A stretch of 64,000 nt of DNA from the NCBI GenBank assembly GCA_040771825.1, contig JAXGZG010000005.1, forward strand, positions 186,001 to 250,000, in the 5' to 3' direction. Source of the DNA: JAXGZG01 sp040771825 (GTDB lineage Bacteria; Bacillota; Sulfobacillia; Fermentithermobacillales; Fermentithermobacillaceae). Shown here piece after piece: positions 1-7,821 of this stretch; within the stretch, counting starts at the first letter, position 1, and each line of letters opens with the position of its first letter. Both the position numbers and the translations under genes were made by a program. Below the pieces are notes generated by a model that worked only from the letters and a program-made list of their open reading frames with translations, did no database searches and was not told where the DNA came from.

Positions 1-344
1 TAGTAGTTATGTACGCCGGCAAGGTAGTTGAGCAGGGAACGGCCCACCAGATATTCTACGGCGCCAAGCATCCCTACACTCACGCATTGCTGAAGTCGGT
101 GCCAAGGCTTGACCAGAGGAGCCGCACAGTCTTGGCATCCATCCCGGGAACGCCGCCGGACCTGTTCGTGCCGCCCAAAGGTTGTGCCTTTGCCGCCAGG
201 TGCACTAGGCCAATGAAGATCTGCCTAGAACATCAACCCAAACCAACCACTGTGGGGGACGGGCACCAGGTCGCCTGTTGGCTCTATCACGACCTGAATC
301 CCACTCGCCCCATGGGTCCGGAGAATGGGGGGCATGACAATTGA
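1..344 (+). CDS. oppD: Oligopeptide/dipeptide ABC transporter ATPase, C-terminal fragment (OppD/DppD-like)
   Basis: This is the C-terminal part of a peptide-transporter ATPase; the gene begins before the window. The reading frame is open from base 3, and the first ATG at base 9 is internal (the residues before it fit the family pattern VMYAGKxVE). Visible features are the stretch after the H-loop (MYAGKVVEQG) and the OppD/DppD C-terminal region with HPYTHALLKSVP, followed by the Cys-containing tail (CAFAARCTR, then two further Cys) that in this family can bind an iron-sulfur cluster. Walker A, signature and Walker B lie outside the window. The stop codon overlaps the TTG start of the next ATPase by four bases (TTGA), so the two are translationally coupled. 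Whether the substrate is oligopeptide or dipeptide cannot be told. Confidence 0.9.
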   Translation, partial: VVMYAGKVVEQGTAHQIFYGAKHPYTHALLKSVPRLDQRSRTVLASIPGTPPDLFVPPKGCAFAARCTRPMKICLEHQPKPTTVGDGHQVACWLYHDLNPTRPMGPENGGHDN

Positions 345-1297
345 CAGGCGACGTTGCACTTGAAGTTGTGAACCTAAAACGGTACTTCCGCTTGGGAAGA
401 AACAGGGTTCTTAAGGCGGTGGATGACGTATCTTTCAAGGTGCAAAAGGGCGAAGTCTTGGGCATAGTGGGAGAGAGCGGTTGCGGCAAGACCACCATTG
501 GCAGAACCATCGCTCGCCTCTATGAGCCTACCGCCGGTAAAATCATCTTTGACGGCAACGACATCACCGACACAGAAGAGAGCAACCTTCTTTGGTTCCG
601 AAAGAAACTTCAGATGGTGTTCCAAGATCCTTACGCGTCTTTGGATCCCCGGATGACTGTAGGCGAGATCATAGGCGAACCCATTGACGTGCACCGCCTT
701 TATGCCGGACGAGACAGAATCGATCGCATCCATCACCTGCTCAGGATGGTGGGACTGGATCCGGAACACGCCAACCGATTCCCCCACGAGTTCTCTGGGG
801 GTCAACGGCAGCGTATAGGGATCGCCAGGGCGTTGGCCGTGGATCCCGAATTCATTATCGCCGATGAACCAATATCGTCTCTGGACGTTTCCATTCAGGC
901 ACAAGTGGTGAACCTCCTGACTAAGTTCCAAGAGGAGCGCGACTTGAGCTTCATCTTCATAGCCCACGACCTCTCTATGGTCCGTCACATATCCCATCGA
1001 GTGGGTGTCATGTATGTGGGCAAAATGGTGGAGATCGCTCCCTCTGAGGGAATCTACCGGAGCCCTCTGAACCCGTACACTCAGGCGCTCATGGCCGCAA
1101 ATCCGATTCCCGATCCTGAGATTGAGGCAGGCAGGAAGCGTTCAGATCTGCCCGGAGAAGTGCCAAGCCCCATTAACCCTCCGCCCGGATGCAGATTTGC
1201 CGGCAGGTGCCCTAGGGCTATGGAAAGATGCAAGGCAGAGGACCCTGTGCTGAAGGAAGTCGAAAGCGGACACTGGGTGTCGTGTTTCCTCTACTAG
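341..1297 (+). CDS. oppF: Oligopeptide/dipeptide ABC transporter ATPase (OppF/DppF-like)
   Basis: Second ATPase of a peptide importer, 318 residues, the usual length. Walker A GESGCGKTT is at residues 44-52, the signature is FSGGQRQR, Walker B is IIADEPISSLD, and the H-loop is IAHDLSM. The C-terminal OppF/DppF extension follows (NPYTQALMAANP, then GCRFAGRCPRAM with the family cysteines). OppD and OppF pair beneath two membrane subunits and use ATP to drive peptide uptake. The start is a TTG overlapping the stop of the upstream ATPase, and no better in-frame start is evident. It appears to be the last gene of its operon, since a strong GC-rich hairpin follows within 30 bases of the stop. Confidence 0.93.
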   Translation: MTGDVALEVVNLKRYFRLGRNRVLKAVDDVSFKVQKGEVLGIVGESGCGKTTIGRTIARLYEPTAGKIIFDGNDITDTEESNLLWFRKKLQMVFQDPYASLDPRMTVGEIIGEPIDVHRLYAGRDRIDRIHHLLRMVGLDPEHANRFPHEFSGGQRQRIGIARALAVDPEFIIADEPISSLDVSIQAQVVNLLTKFQEERDLSFIFIAHDLSMVRHISHRVGVMYVGKMVEIAPSEGIYRSPLNPYTQALMAANPIPDPEIEAGRKRSDLPGEVPSPINPPPGCRFAGRCPRAMERCKAEDPVLKEVESGHWVSCFLY

Positions 1298-1322
1298 GGT
1301 CATCAAGCTAGACTCCCCATGA

Positions 1323-1364
1323 AGCGGCGCCCGGGTCTGGCCGTAAGCGACTCCGGGCGCCGCT
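1323..1364 (+). terminator. Terminator-like hairpin after oppF
   Basis: A perfect 12-base inverted repeat (AGCGGCGCCCGG at 1323-1334, CCGGGCGCCGCT at 1353-1364) with an 18-base loop lies just past the oppF stop. The downstream tract is only moderately T-rich (CCTTGTT), so it may be an imperfect intrinsic terminator or an mRNA 3' stabilising stem. Confidence 0.55.
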
Positions 1365-1439
1365 CCTTGTTACAGCAGGGAATGCTGCCTTCAAGGCAGA
1401 AATGTCTAGCATCGGGCAAGTAAAGCGGGGGCTTGGAGA

Positions 1440-2838
1440 ATGTTTCTATCACTGGGACTTAGAAACGCCTGGCGAAATCGAGGCCGGACGATGCTTGGGA
1501 TACTGAGCATGGCTTTGGCCGCCATTGTGTTCGCTTCTAGCGCTACTCTAAGCCAAGGCTACCCGTCTCTGGCCTACTTTCCGGCCAGGCAACTCTTAGG
1601 TGCCGACATACTGCTGTTGCCTGGAAAGACTGTGATATCTAGAGACGACTTGGCTTCGTCTGACTGGACGTGGCATTTCCGCAAGGCCAGTTTGGACAAA
1701 CCCAGTTCTCTCCTAGGCTTCGATGTCTCTCCCTACTATTACGGAAGCATGACGGGAGAACCCAGAATCGGGCAGATACCAGGGCCCTCTGAAATGAAGG
1801 ATCTATCTCTTGAGTTACGGGACACTCTGGACATAGCACACGTCTCTCTCAAGCGGGCTCTCCCATTTCTTTACACCTACTACCGCGACTCAATCCCGAT
1901 CATAGGCTATGGGTACCTCGAACCTAGAGATGTGGACGAAGACAGGGACATCTGGCGGATGGAAGAAGCTTACGCTGCCTGACGGTCGCTACCTAGACTC
2001 CTCTGATGGAACATCTATGGTGGGCGTTGCCTGTAGCGGTTGGAGGGGCGCTTCCTATGGGCTCGGACAAACTGTGGAACTTCAAGTGCCAACACTGGCC
2101 TTAGATCAGGATGGAAAGCATTACTACGATTACGAAAACCCTCTGCAAGTTGACCTTAGCATAGTGGGGACAGTCTCCTTCCAAGACGGCGCCGGCGCTC
2201 TATCCACCAATTACTCAAACCCCGCCATCTTTGTGACCTGCGAAACCTTCAACGCGTTGTGCCGCCAGGCGGGTTTCGACCCTGACGACACCCTATGGGG
2301 CATTGGTGTGGCTGTTCAAAACATGTCAACTCTGGAAAACGTGGCGTCCTTCCTTCAGAGAGAATTGCCTCGGTACTCGGTGTTCACCGCTCCCCGCCTG
2401 GCCAACGCATCTGCCAGCCGAACGCCTATGTCTACGGGCGTGCCTATGGATATGCGAAAGGTCACGGAAGCCCTGGCCTTCCTCACAGCGGCGCTCCTTT
2501 CGGCTACTAACCTTACGGTGCTGATGCTTGCCCGAAAGACCGAAATTGGCATTCTTAGGTCCTTAGGCGCCACTCGTTGGAACATAACTTGTATGGTGTT
2601 GACTGAGTCGGTTTGGATAGCCCTCCTCGGTGGCGCATTAGGCAATCTAGTAACCCAGCCTGCTGTATTCTGGAACTTGCTTTCTAACAATCTTTCTTCC
2701 GACATAGTGCTCCGACAAGCTGCAATGACTGTAGCAAACAGCTTGGGCTTCGCGGTAGTAGCTGCGGTAGTCTTTGGGTTTCTTCCGGTGGCCAAGGCGT
2801 TACGCATCACTCCTGCTGAGGTTCTCCGGGGTCAATAG
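1440..2838 (+). pseudogene. MacB/FtsX-type ABC permease, interrupted by an apparent frameshift
   Basis: Two reading frames together make one FtsX-family permease of about 465 residues. Bases 1440-1982 encode an N-terminal part with one membrane span (about residues 15-38) and the start of the periplasmic-type domain. The frame from about 1960 to 2838 carries the rest of that domain and the C-terminal FtsX domain, with LARKTEIGILRSLGA followed by further membrane spans and the typical end ITPAEVLRGQ. The shift from one frame to the other lies around 1955-1980 and needs skipping of one base; no classical slippery heptamer was seen. It could be a sequencing error, a recent pseudogene or programmed frameshifting. 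MacB-type permeases pair with LolD-like ATPases, but none is adjacent; a second permease follows. Confidence 0.75.
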
Positions 2839-2864
2839 GATAACAAGAGTCTTGGGGTGAGAAC

Positions 2865-4175
2865 ATGATGGACGGCCTGGATCTGGCGAGGCACGGATTT
2901 CGCCATAGACTCGTGTCGTACCTGATCATGACCCTGCTGGTAGCCTTCACGGTGGCAGGGTATCTAGTGGTGGGCTCATACTGGCGGGACGCAACCATGG
3001 TGTCGGTGGCTACCGCCGAACCCCTAGACTTCCCGTACCTCAAGACAACGGTAGTGTACGCGTACTACACCAATCCCCCCATGTCCCCAGACGAAGAGTT
3101 CCCTCCGCCAAGAAAATACGCTCCCATTTTCAACGAGGCGGAACTCGAAAGAATTAGGGACATAGGCGGGGTTACGGGCCTATCTGTGGCTCTTTCCCAG
3201 GAATGTTTCTCAAAGTACGGACACCAAGAGATTCTGTCAATCGAACCGCACGCCCCACTTTGGAACGATATAGACTTGATACAGGGCCGTCTTCCCCAGG
3301 GTCCAGGGGAAATTTTGGTGCCAGAAACCCTCGCTTCGTCTGGAGCGGCAATAGGCACACGGATTCGCCTCCAAAAGCCGGCGGTCATACTCCCTAAGCA
3401 GTACACTCAGGATCCGGTCATAAAAGACGTTCCCGACCCAAAACCGCTCTCTTGGGAACTAATAGTGGGCGTGTATCGGCCGCGAACTACCGTGATATCC
3501 GGTTACGTTGGGTATCTTCCCGTTAACAGAGTAGACTCGTTCCCCACCGAAAACCCCAAGTCCATAGTCATGGATTGGCCCGTTCCTAACGCGATTTTCC
3601 TGGGGCTTAAGGATCCAGCCAAGGCACCTAGCGTCCTAGTCTACTGGGAGTCCTTGTACCGGGATTTCCCGGGAACAGAGATCCCTATCATCCCGCCGCC
3701 TAAGACCTCTTGGATGCCCGACTTGCCTGCCACGCTGATGCAATTGGCTACCGGGGAAATAGCTACTCCCGTGTTCACCAACACCCTGCACGCGTTCGCT
3801 CTAGGCGCCATTGGGATTTTCGCCAGCATGTTCACGACGTTCCTTGACAGGCGGCGGGAACTCGGGATCATGAAAACCGTGGGTATGGACGATGGTCATA
3901 CGGCGGTTACCGTATCTCTAGAGGTTGTCTTCACGGGGGGCCTCGGCACAGCTTTGGGCATACTCATGAGTTTTGCCATAACCAAGGGCTTCTTGACGGG
4001 AATAACAGGTAACTTCATAGAGGTTCCCTGGGACACTGTGCTAATGGGTATCGCGGTGACATCGGCTGTTCTCCTTGCGGCCACCTACGTGCCAAGGGCT
4101 ATGGCAAAGCAAGGTACCGTCATGGAACTTCTCCACGGACGCAATATCCCCATCTTCAGGAGGAGGGAAACCTAG
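2865..4175 (+). CDS. MacB/FtsX-type ABC transporter permease
   Basis: A 436-residue permease with the MacB/FtsX layout: one N-terminal membrane span (about residues 18-38), a large extracytoplasmic domain (about 40-300) and a C-terminal FtsX domain with three spans. The conserved loop DRRRELGIMKTVGMDD is visible. Proteins of this family use ATP hydrolysis by a partner ATPase for mechanotransmission, lipoprotein release or export. The preceding permease gene ends 26 bases upstream, so the two probably form a heterodimer. The start is the first of two adjacent ATGs; a GGGGTGA ribosome binding site fits the second ATG (2868) slightly better. The only LolD-like ATPase in the window is about 8 kb away on the other strand (12081-12854). 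Confidence 0.85.
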   Translation: MMDGLDLARHGFRHRLVSYLIMTLLVAFTVAGYLVVGSYWRDATMVSVATAEPLDFPYLKTTVVYAYYTNPPMSPDEEFPPPRKYAPIFNEAELERIRDIGGVTGLSVALSQECFSKYGHQEILSIEPHAPLWNDIDLIQGRLPQGPGEILVPETLASSGAAIGTRIRLQKPAVILPKQYTQDPVIKDVPDPKPLSWELIVGVYRPRTTVISGYVGYLPVNRVDSFPTENPKSIVMDWPVPNAIFLGLKDPAKAPSVLVYWESLYRDFPGTEIPIIPPPKTSWMPDLPATLMQLATGEIATPVFTNTLHAFALGAIGIFASMFTTFLDRRRELGIMKTVGMDDGHTAVTVSLEVVFTGGLGTALGILMSFAITKGFLTGITGNFIEVPWDTVLMGIAVTSAVLLAATYVPRAMAKQGTVMELLHGRNIPIFRRRET

Positions 4176-4189
4176 ACAGGATAAGACAC

Positions 4190-5173
4190 CTAGATGGTCT
4201 TAGTGAGGTAGCGGCTAACAAGATTAGCGGCGCACGTGAGCGGGTCTAGGCTCCCTTCTCCTAGTCTGGTGAGAGCATCTTCTAAGCCACCGTCGGTTTC
4301 GGCTGCAAAGATTACTTTCTCCACAGTAAGGTGCCTAAGGTATTCCTCCAGGACCGCTCTATTCCCAGCCCTGACCTTCTCCTTAAGAAGGCCGGTAGAC
4401 ACGAGATACTGCCGATGATCCTGCAGAGCTGCTAAGAGAAGATCCATGCCTTTGCCTTCAGACGCTTGGGTCAGGACTACCTGCGGACGCCTATCTTTGG
4501 GATCCTTGAGGTTAAGCATCATCTCAATTTCCCGCCGAGTCTTCTCGACTCCCGGCAGGTCCGCCTTGTTAATGCAGAACACATCGCCGATTTCCAGGAT
4601 TCCTGCCTTGATGGCTTGAACGTCATCGCCCAAGTTGGGTGCCAACACCACGATAACGCTTTCGGCGTACTTCATAATGTCTACTTCCGACTGGCCTGCG
4701 CCTACAGTCTCCACCACGATGTCGTCAAAGCCGAAGGCATCCATAACGGCTATCACGTCGCCCGTGTGGCGGGACACCCCGCCCAGATGGCCCCTAGTGG
4801 CAAGGCTCCGGAAGAACACTTCCCGGTCCATGGTGTGAGTACGCATTCTGACCCGGTCCCCAAGAATGGCGCCCCCTGTGAAGGGAGAAGACGGATCAAC
4901 TGCGATGACGCCCACAGACCGGCCAATGGACCTCAAAGCAGTCACAAGTCCGTCGACTATAGTTGATTTCCCAACGCCGGGGGAACCTGTGATCCCTATG
5001 ATGGAGGCCTTTCCTCGATGCCTGTAGACCTCGGCCAGAAGATGAACCGCTTCCCCGGCGCCATCCTCCACCAGGGATATGGCTCGTGCTAAGTGAGGGC
5101 GGCTCTTTCTGGCTATGCCCTCGTAAAGTTGTTTGGCCATTTTGGCGCCGGGTTCTGGGTTCACTTTGTACAC
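4190..5173 (-). CDS. meaB: MeaB/ArgK-type GTPase, methylmalonyl-CoA mutase chaperone
   Basis: A 327-residue G3E-family GTPase. Walker A GSPGVGKST is at residues 63-71, followed by the conserved AVDPSSPFTGGAILGDRVRM stretch, the VETVGAGQSE switch region and the NKAD guanine-specificity motif. MeaB protects and reloads adenosylcobalamin in methylmalonyl-CoA mutase. Its neighbour upstream, 15 bases away, is the B12-binding subunit of that mutase, which fixes the assignment. The GTG start at 5173 has an AGGA sequence at a suitable distance; an internal ATG eleven codons later is the alternative. It is the last gene of the methylmalonyl-CoA operon and ends convergent to the FtsX permease gene with a 14-base gap. 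Confidence 0.95.
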   Translation of the reverse strand: MYKVNPEPGAKMAKQLYEGIARKSRPHLARAISLVEDGAGEAVHLLAEVYRHRGKASIIGITGSPGVGKSTIVDGLVTALRSIGRSVGVIAVDPSSPFTGGAILGDRVRMRTHTMDREVFFRSLATRGHLGGVSRHTGDVIAVMDAFGFDDIVVETVGAGQSEVDIMKYAESVIVVLAPNLGDDVQAIKAGILEIGDVFCINKADLPGVEKTRREIEMMLNLKDPKDRRPQVVLTQASEGKGMDLLLAALQDHRQYLVSTGLLKEKVRAGNRAVLEEYLRHLTVEKVIFAAETDGGLEDALTRLGEGSLDPLTCAANLVSRYLTKTI

Positions 5174-5188
5174 CGTCCTATGCCGTAT

Positions 5189-5602
5189 CTAGGCTACGTC
5201 TCTTTTCAAGTGCGTTCTAGTATATTCGACGATATCCTGGGTGCTGGTTCCGGGGCCGAATACCTCGTCGACGCCCTTGGCCTTCAGATCGGGGATGTCA
5301 TCGTCTGGGATAATTCCGCCGGCCAAGACCAACACATCGAGTTTCTCGGCGCCTTTCTCGCCATGCAAGCACTTAACCACTTTAGGAAGAAGAGTCGAGT
5401 GCGCGCCAGAAAGAATAGACAAGGCCAGAACATCTACGTCTTCTTCCACCGCCATCCTTGCCAATTCCTCAGGCGTGCGGTGGAGTCCACTGTAGATAAC
5501 CTCCATGCCTGCATCCCTGTAGGCCCGCGCAATTACCTTGGCGCCGCGGTCGTGTCCATCAAGACCCGGCTTGCCCACTAGTACCCTAATTTGCCTTGCC
5601 AT
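5189..5602 (-). CDS. Methylmalonyl-CoA mutase, small B12-binding subunit
   Basis: A 137-residue stand-alone cobalamin-binding domain. It carries the base-off/His-on motif DxHxxG (GLDGHDRG), the later SxL motif (ALSILSGAHS) and the GG motif (VLAGGIIPDDD). In archaea and many anaerobic Bacillota the mutase is split into a catalytic chain of about 550 residues and a separate B12 chain like this one. The catalytic chain is not in the window and must be encoded elsewhere. The protein positions adenosylcobalamin for the interconversion of succinyl-CoA and (R)-methylmalonyl-CoA. It sits between mmdB and meaB, linking the mutase step to the decarboxylase. Confidence 0.93.
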   Translation of the reverse strand: MARQIRVLVGKPGLDGHDRGAKVIARAYRDAGMEVIYSGLHRTPEELARMAVEEDVDVLALSILSGAHSTLLPKVVKCLHGEKGAEKLDVLVLAGGIIPDDDIPDLKAKGVDEVFGPGTSTQDIVEYTRTHLKRDVA

Positions 5603-5658
5603 CAGATTCCGCCCTCCTACAGTCGCTACTTTTTATGTTTGGACCCTAACAGTCACTG

Positions 5659-6792
5659 TCACTTGAGAAGAGTCAACATGACTCCGGCGGCCACTGCCGT
5701 TCCGATAACACCGGCCACGTTGGGCCCCATAGCGTGCATCAACAGGAAGTTCTCGGGATTGGCCTTCTGCCCTTCGATATGAGCCACCCTGGCCGCCATG
5801 GGAACTGCCGAAACCCCTGCAGCGCCGATAAGCGGGTTGACTTTGCCCTTGGTAATGACACACATGAGTTTGCCCAGCAATACGCCGCTAGTGGTGCCTC
5901 CCGCAAAAGCTACCAACCCCAGGCAGATGATCTTGACCGTTTCCGCGTTCAAGAAATTCTGAGCACTCATGGTGGCCCCAACCGACGTGCCAAGCAAGAT
6001 GACCACGATGTTGCTGAGTTCATTTGCTGCAGTCTTAGAGAGCCGCTCAACGACTCCCGACTCTCTGAACAAATTCCCCAGCATAAGCATGCCAACTAGT
6101 GGCGCGATGGGTGGCAGCAGAAGGCTTACGATGATGGTAACAACGATGGGAAACAAGATCTTCTCAACCTGCGAGACATGTCTCCCTTCCTTCATGACTA
6201 TACGTCTTTCCTCTGGGGTGGTCAAAGCGCGCATGATTGGCGGCTGAATCAAGGGAACAAGGGACATATACGTATAGGCCGCCACAGCTATGGGACCCAG
6301 AAGCTCCGGAGCCAGTTTCATGGCTGTGTAGATGGCCGTAGGGCCGTCTGCGCCGCCAATGATCCCGATAGCTGAAGACTGGCTCAAGGTAAACCCCACA
6401 ACCTTGGCCATGAGAAGGGCCATATACACGCCTACCTGAGCTGCCGCCCCAAGAATAAGGGTTGACGGATTGGCCAGCATGGGCCCGAAGTCTGTCATCG
6501 CCCCCACGCCTAGGAAAATCAGAGGCGGAAATATCTCCTTTTCTACTCCGAAATACAGGTAGTGAAACAGGCCGCCCGGCATAGACCCCTCCGGCCCATT
6601 CATAATGGGCGCGAAAGGAAGATTAGCCAAAATGGCCCCAAAACCGATGGGCAAGAGAAGGAGGGGCTCAAACTGCTTGAATATGGCTAAGTAACACAAG
6701 AGCACTCCCACGGCTAGCATCACCAATTCGCCTAGCCCTAGCCCTGCCAGACCCGTTGACTGCCAAAGCTTGACCGCCATTGACGTATCCAC
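5659..6792 (-). CDS. mmdB: Sodium-pumping decarboxylase beta subunit (MmdB/OadB/GcdB family)
   Basis: An integral membrane protein of 377 residues, the normal length. It couples decarboxylation of carboxybiotin to export of Na+. Diagnostic family motifs are the region-IIIa sequence GIIGGADGPTAI, whose Asp is essential for Na+ coupling in characterised homologues, and the C-terminal HAMGPNVAGVIGTA segment with the conserved Asn and Gly. About nine membrane spans are visible. The start is GTG at 6792, supported by AAGGTG eight bases upstream; the ATG four codons later would sit too far from it. Its position next to mmdA, mmdC and mutase genes favours methylmalonyl-CoA decarboxylase over oxaloacetate or glutaconyl-CoA decarboxylase. 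Confidence 0.93.
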   Translation of the reverse strand: MDTSMAVKLWQSTGLAGLGLGELVMLAVGVLLCYLAIFKQFEPLLLLPIGFGAILANLPFAPIMNGPEGSMPGGLFHYLYFGVEKEIFPPLIFLGVGAMTDFGPMLANPSTLILGAAAQVGVYMALLMAKVVGFTLSQSSAIGIIGGADGPTAIYTAMKLAPELLGPIAVAAYTYMSLVPLIQPPIMRALTTPEERRIVMKEGRHVSQVEKILFPIVVTIIVSLLLPPIAPLVGMLMLGNLFRESGVVERLSKTAANELSNIVVILLGTSVGATMSAQNFLNAETVKIICLGLVAFAGGTTSGVLLGKLMCVITKGKVNPLIGAAGVSAVPMAARVAHIEGQKANPENFLLMHAMGPNVAGVIGTAVAAGVMLTLLK

Positions 6793-6827
6793 TATCTGGG
6801 CACCTTCCCTTCCGATACCGGCTGGAC

Positions 6828-7256
6828 TTAAAACCTCACCAACACGTCGCCGGTCTGGACAGATGCGCCCTGAGCAACGGCTACTTCTGAGACAACGGCG
6901 TCATGAGGCGCCAGTATCTCGTTCTGCATTTTCATGGCTTCCAAGAGCAGCAAGACGTCACCCTTCTTTACGCTCTTACCAGGAGACACCTTGATCTGAC
7001 TTACGACACCTGGAATTGGGGCTCGGACAGCGTCGCCGTTTCCCGAGTCTCCCTTTGGAGCCGGAACCGCAGGAGCGGCCGGAGCTGCGGGCTTGGCTAC
7101 AGGAGCAGCCACCGGGGCGGGCCTTGACACAGAGACTCTAGGAGCCGGTGTAGACGTCTGTACCGGGGAACGGCTAACCTTAGTTCCGCCCTGACCTACT
7201 TCCTCGACCTCAACCTCGAATACCTCATCGTTGACCTTAACCTTGAATAGACGCAC
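6828..7256 (-). CDS. mmdC: Biotin carboxyl carrier subunit of methylmalonyl-CoA decarboxylase
   Basis: A 142-residue biotinyl protein. A short N-terminal domain (FKVKVNDEVFEVEVEE) is joined by a Pro/Ala-rich linker (about residues 35-70) to a lipoyl/biotinyl domain with the biotinylation motif EAMKMQNE near residue 108. It carries CO2 from the carboxyltransferase (MmdA) to the membrane pump (MmdB). The start is GTG at 7256, chosen because a perfect AAGGAGGA lies six bases upstream; the frame is open further upstream, but that has no ribosome binding site. It is 35 bases upstream of mmdB. Confidence 0.95.
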   Translation of the reverse strand: MRLFKVKVNDEVFEVEVEEVGQGGTKVSRSPVQTSTPAPRVSVSRPAPVAAPVAKPAAPAAPAVPAPKGDSGNGDAVRAPIPGVVSQIKVSPGKSVKKGDVLLLLEAMKMQNEILAPHDAVVSEVAVAQGASVQTGDVLVRF

Positions 7257-7315
7257 GACTAATCCTCCTTTTGCACCCAGTCGCTTATGGTACAACCGGC
7301 CACGCCGGCAAAACT

Positions 7316-7753
7316 CTACATTCCGCCTCTACCACTGGACTTGGTCCAAAGGCCGGTGGCGGCAGCCGATCGATAGGTTCCGGCACCGCCGTGAAGATAC
7401 TTTCTTGACGACCTGCCCCAAGCTCCTGAATCCGTGGTGTTGCGCAGAAACATGGAGGGCCGTGGACGTTCCATGTATACAGCCAGAGCCGCCATGACTG
7501 CTGCCCTCGTCGCTCCATTCATCTCATTGAGCGGCAACGTTGTTCCCTCCTGAAGAGTATCTGAATGCGAACCTGACAGTATCATCACATGCTTCTCCCG
7601 GTCGGGCATACTTTCTTGGATCTCTCGGGGCTGCAACCTGTTCACTAACCCGTGGGTAATGTTGATGACTCCGGCCAGAGCCAATAGCACTAGAAACACC
7701 ATGCCCAAGTTGACGCCTATCAGCGTGAATGCCCCCACATAAGTATCAGGCAC
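7316..7753 (-). CDS. mmdD: OadG/MmdD-like small membrane subunit of the decarboxylase
   Basis: A 145-residue protein with one N-terminal membrane span (about residues 8-30, VNLGMVFLVLLALAGVI) and a hydrophilic tail. Near the middle it has the OadG-family pattern of a second conserved stretch (AAVMAALAVYM, then Arg- and Trp-containing residues). OadG/MmdD subunits hold the decarboxylase complex together at the membrane. The tail after about residue 110 is Ser/Gly/Ala-rich and low in conservation. The GTG start at 7753 has AGGGAGGGT about seven bases upstream. The gene lies between mmdA and the biotin carrier, exactly where this subunit is expected. Confidence 0.8.
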   Translation of the reverse strand: MPDTYVGAFTLIGVNLGMVFLVLLALAGVINITHGLVNRLQPREIQESMPDREKHVMILSGSHSDTLQEGTTLPLNEMNGATRAAVMAALAVYMERPRPSMFLRNTTDSGAWGRSSRKYLHGGAGTYRSAAATGLWTKSSGRGGM

Positions 7754-7821
7754 GTTGCGTACCCTCCCTACTCCCCTCTCCCCGGGAGTACTAATGGTTG
7801 TCTGTCTCTAACGGGTCCGCC

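Noticed and set aside
1955..1985. Programmed frameshift signal in the first FtsX permease
   Set aside because: No slippery heptamer, Shine-Dalgarno-like stimulator at the right distance or clear downstream structure was seen; kept only as an unexplained frame break.
4190..5602. Arginine/ornithine transport kinase (old ArgK name)
   Set aside because: The adjacent B12-binding mutase subunit shows that the GTPase is a MeaB-type mutase chaperone.
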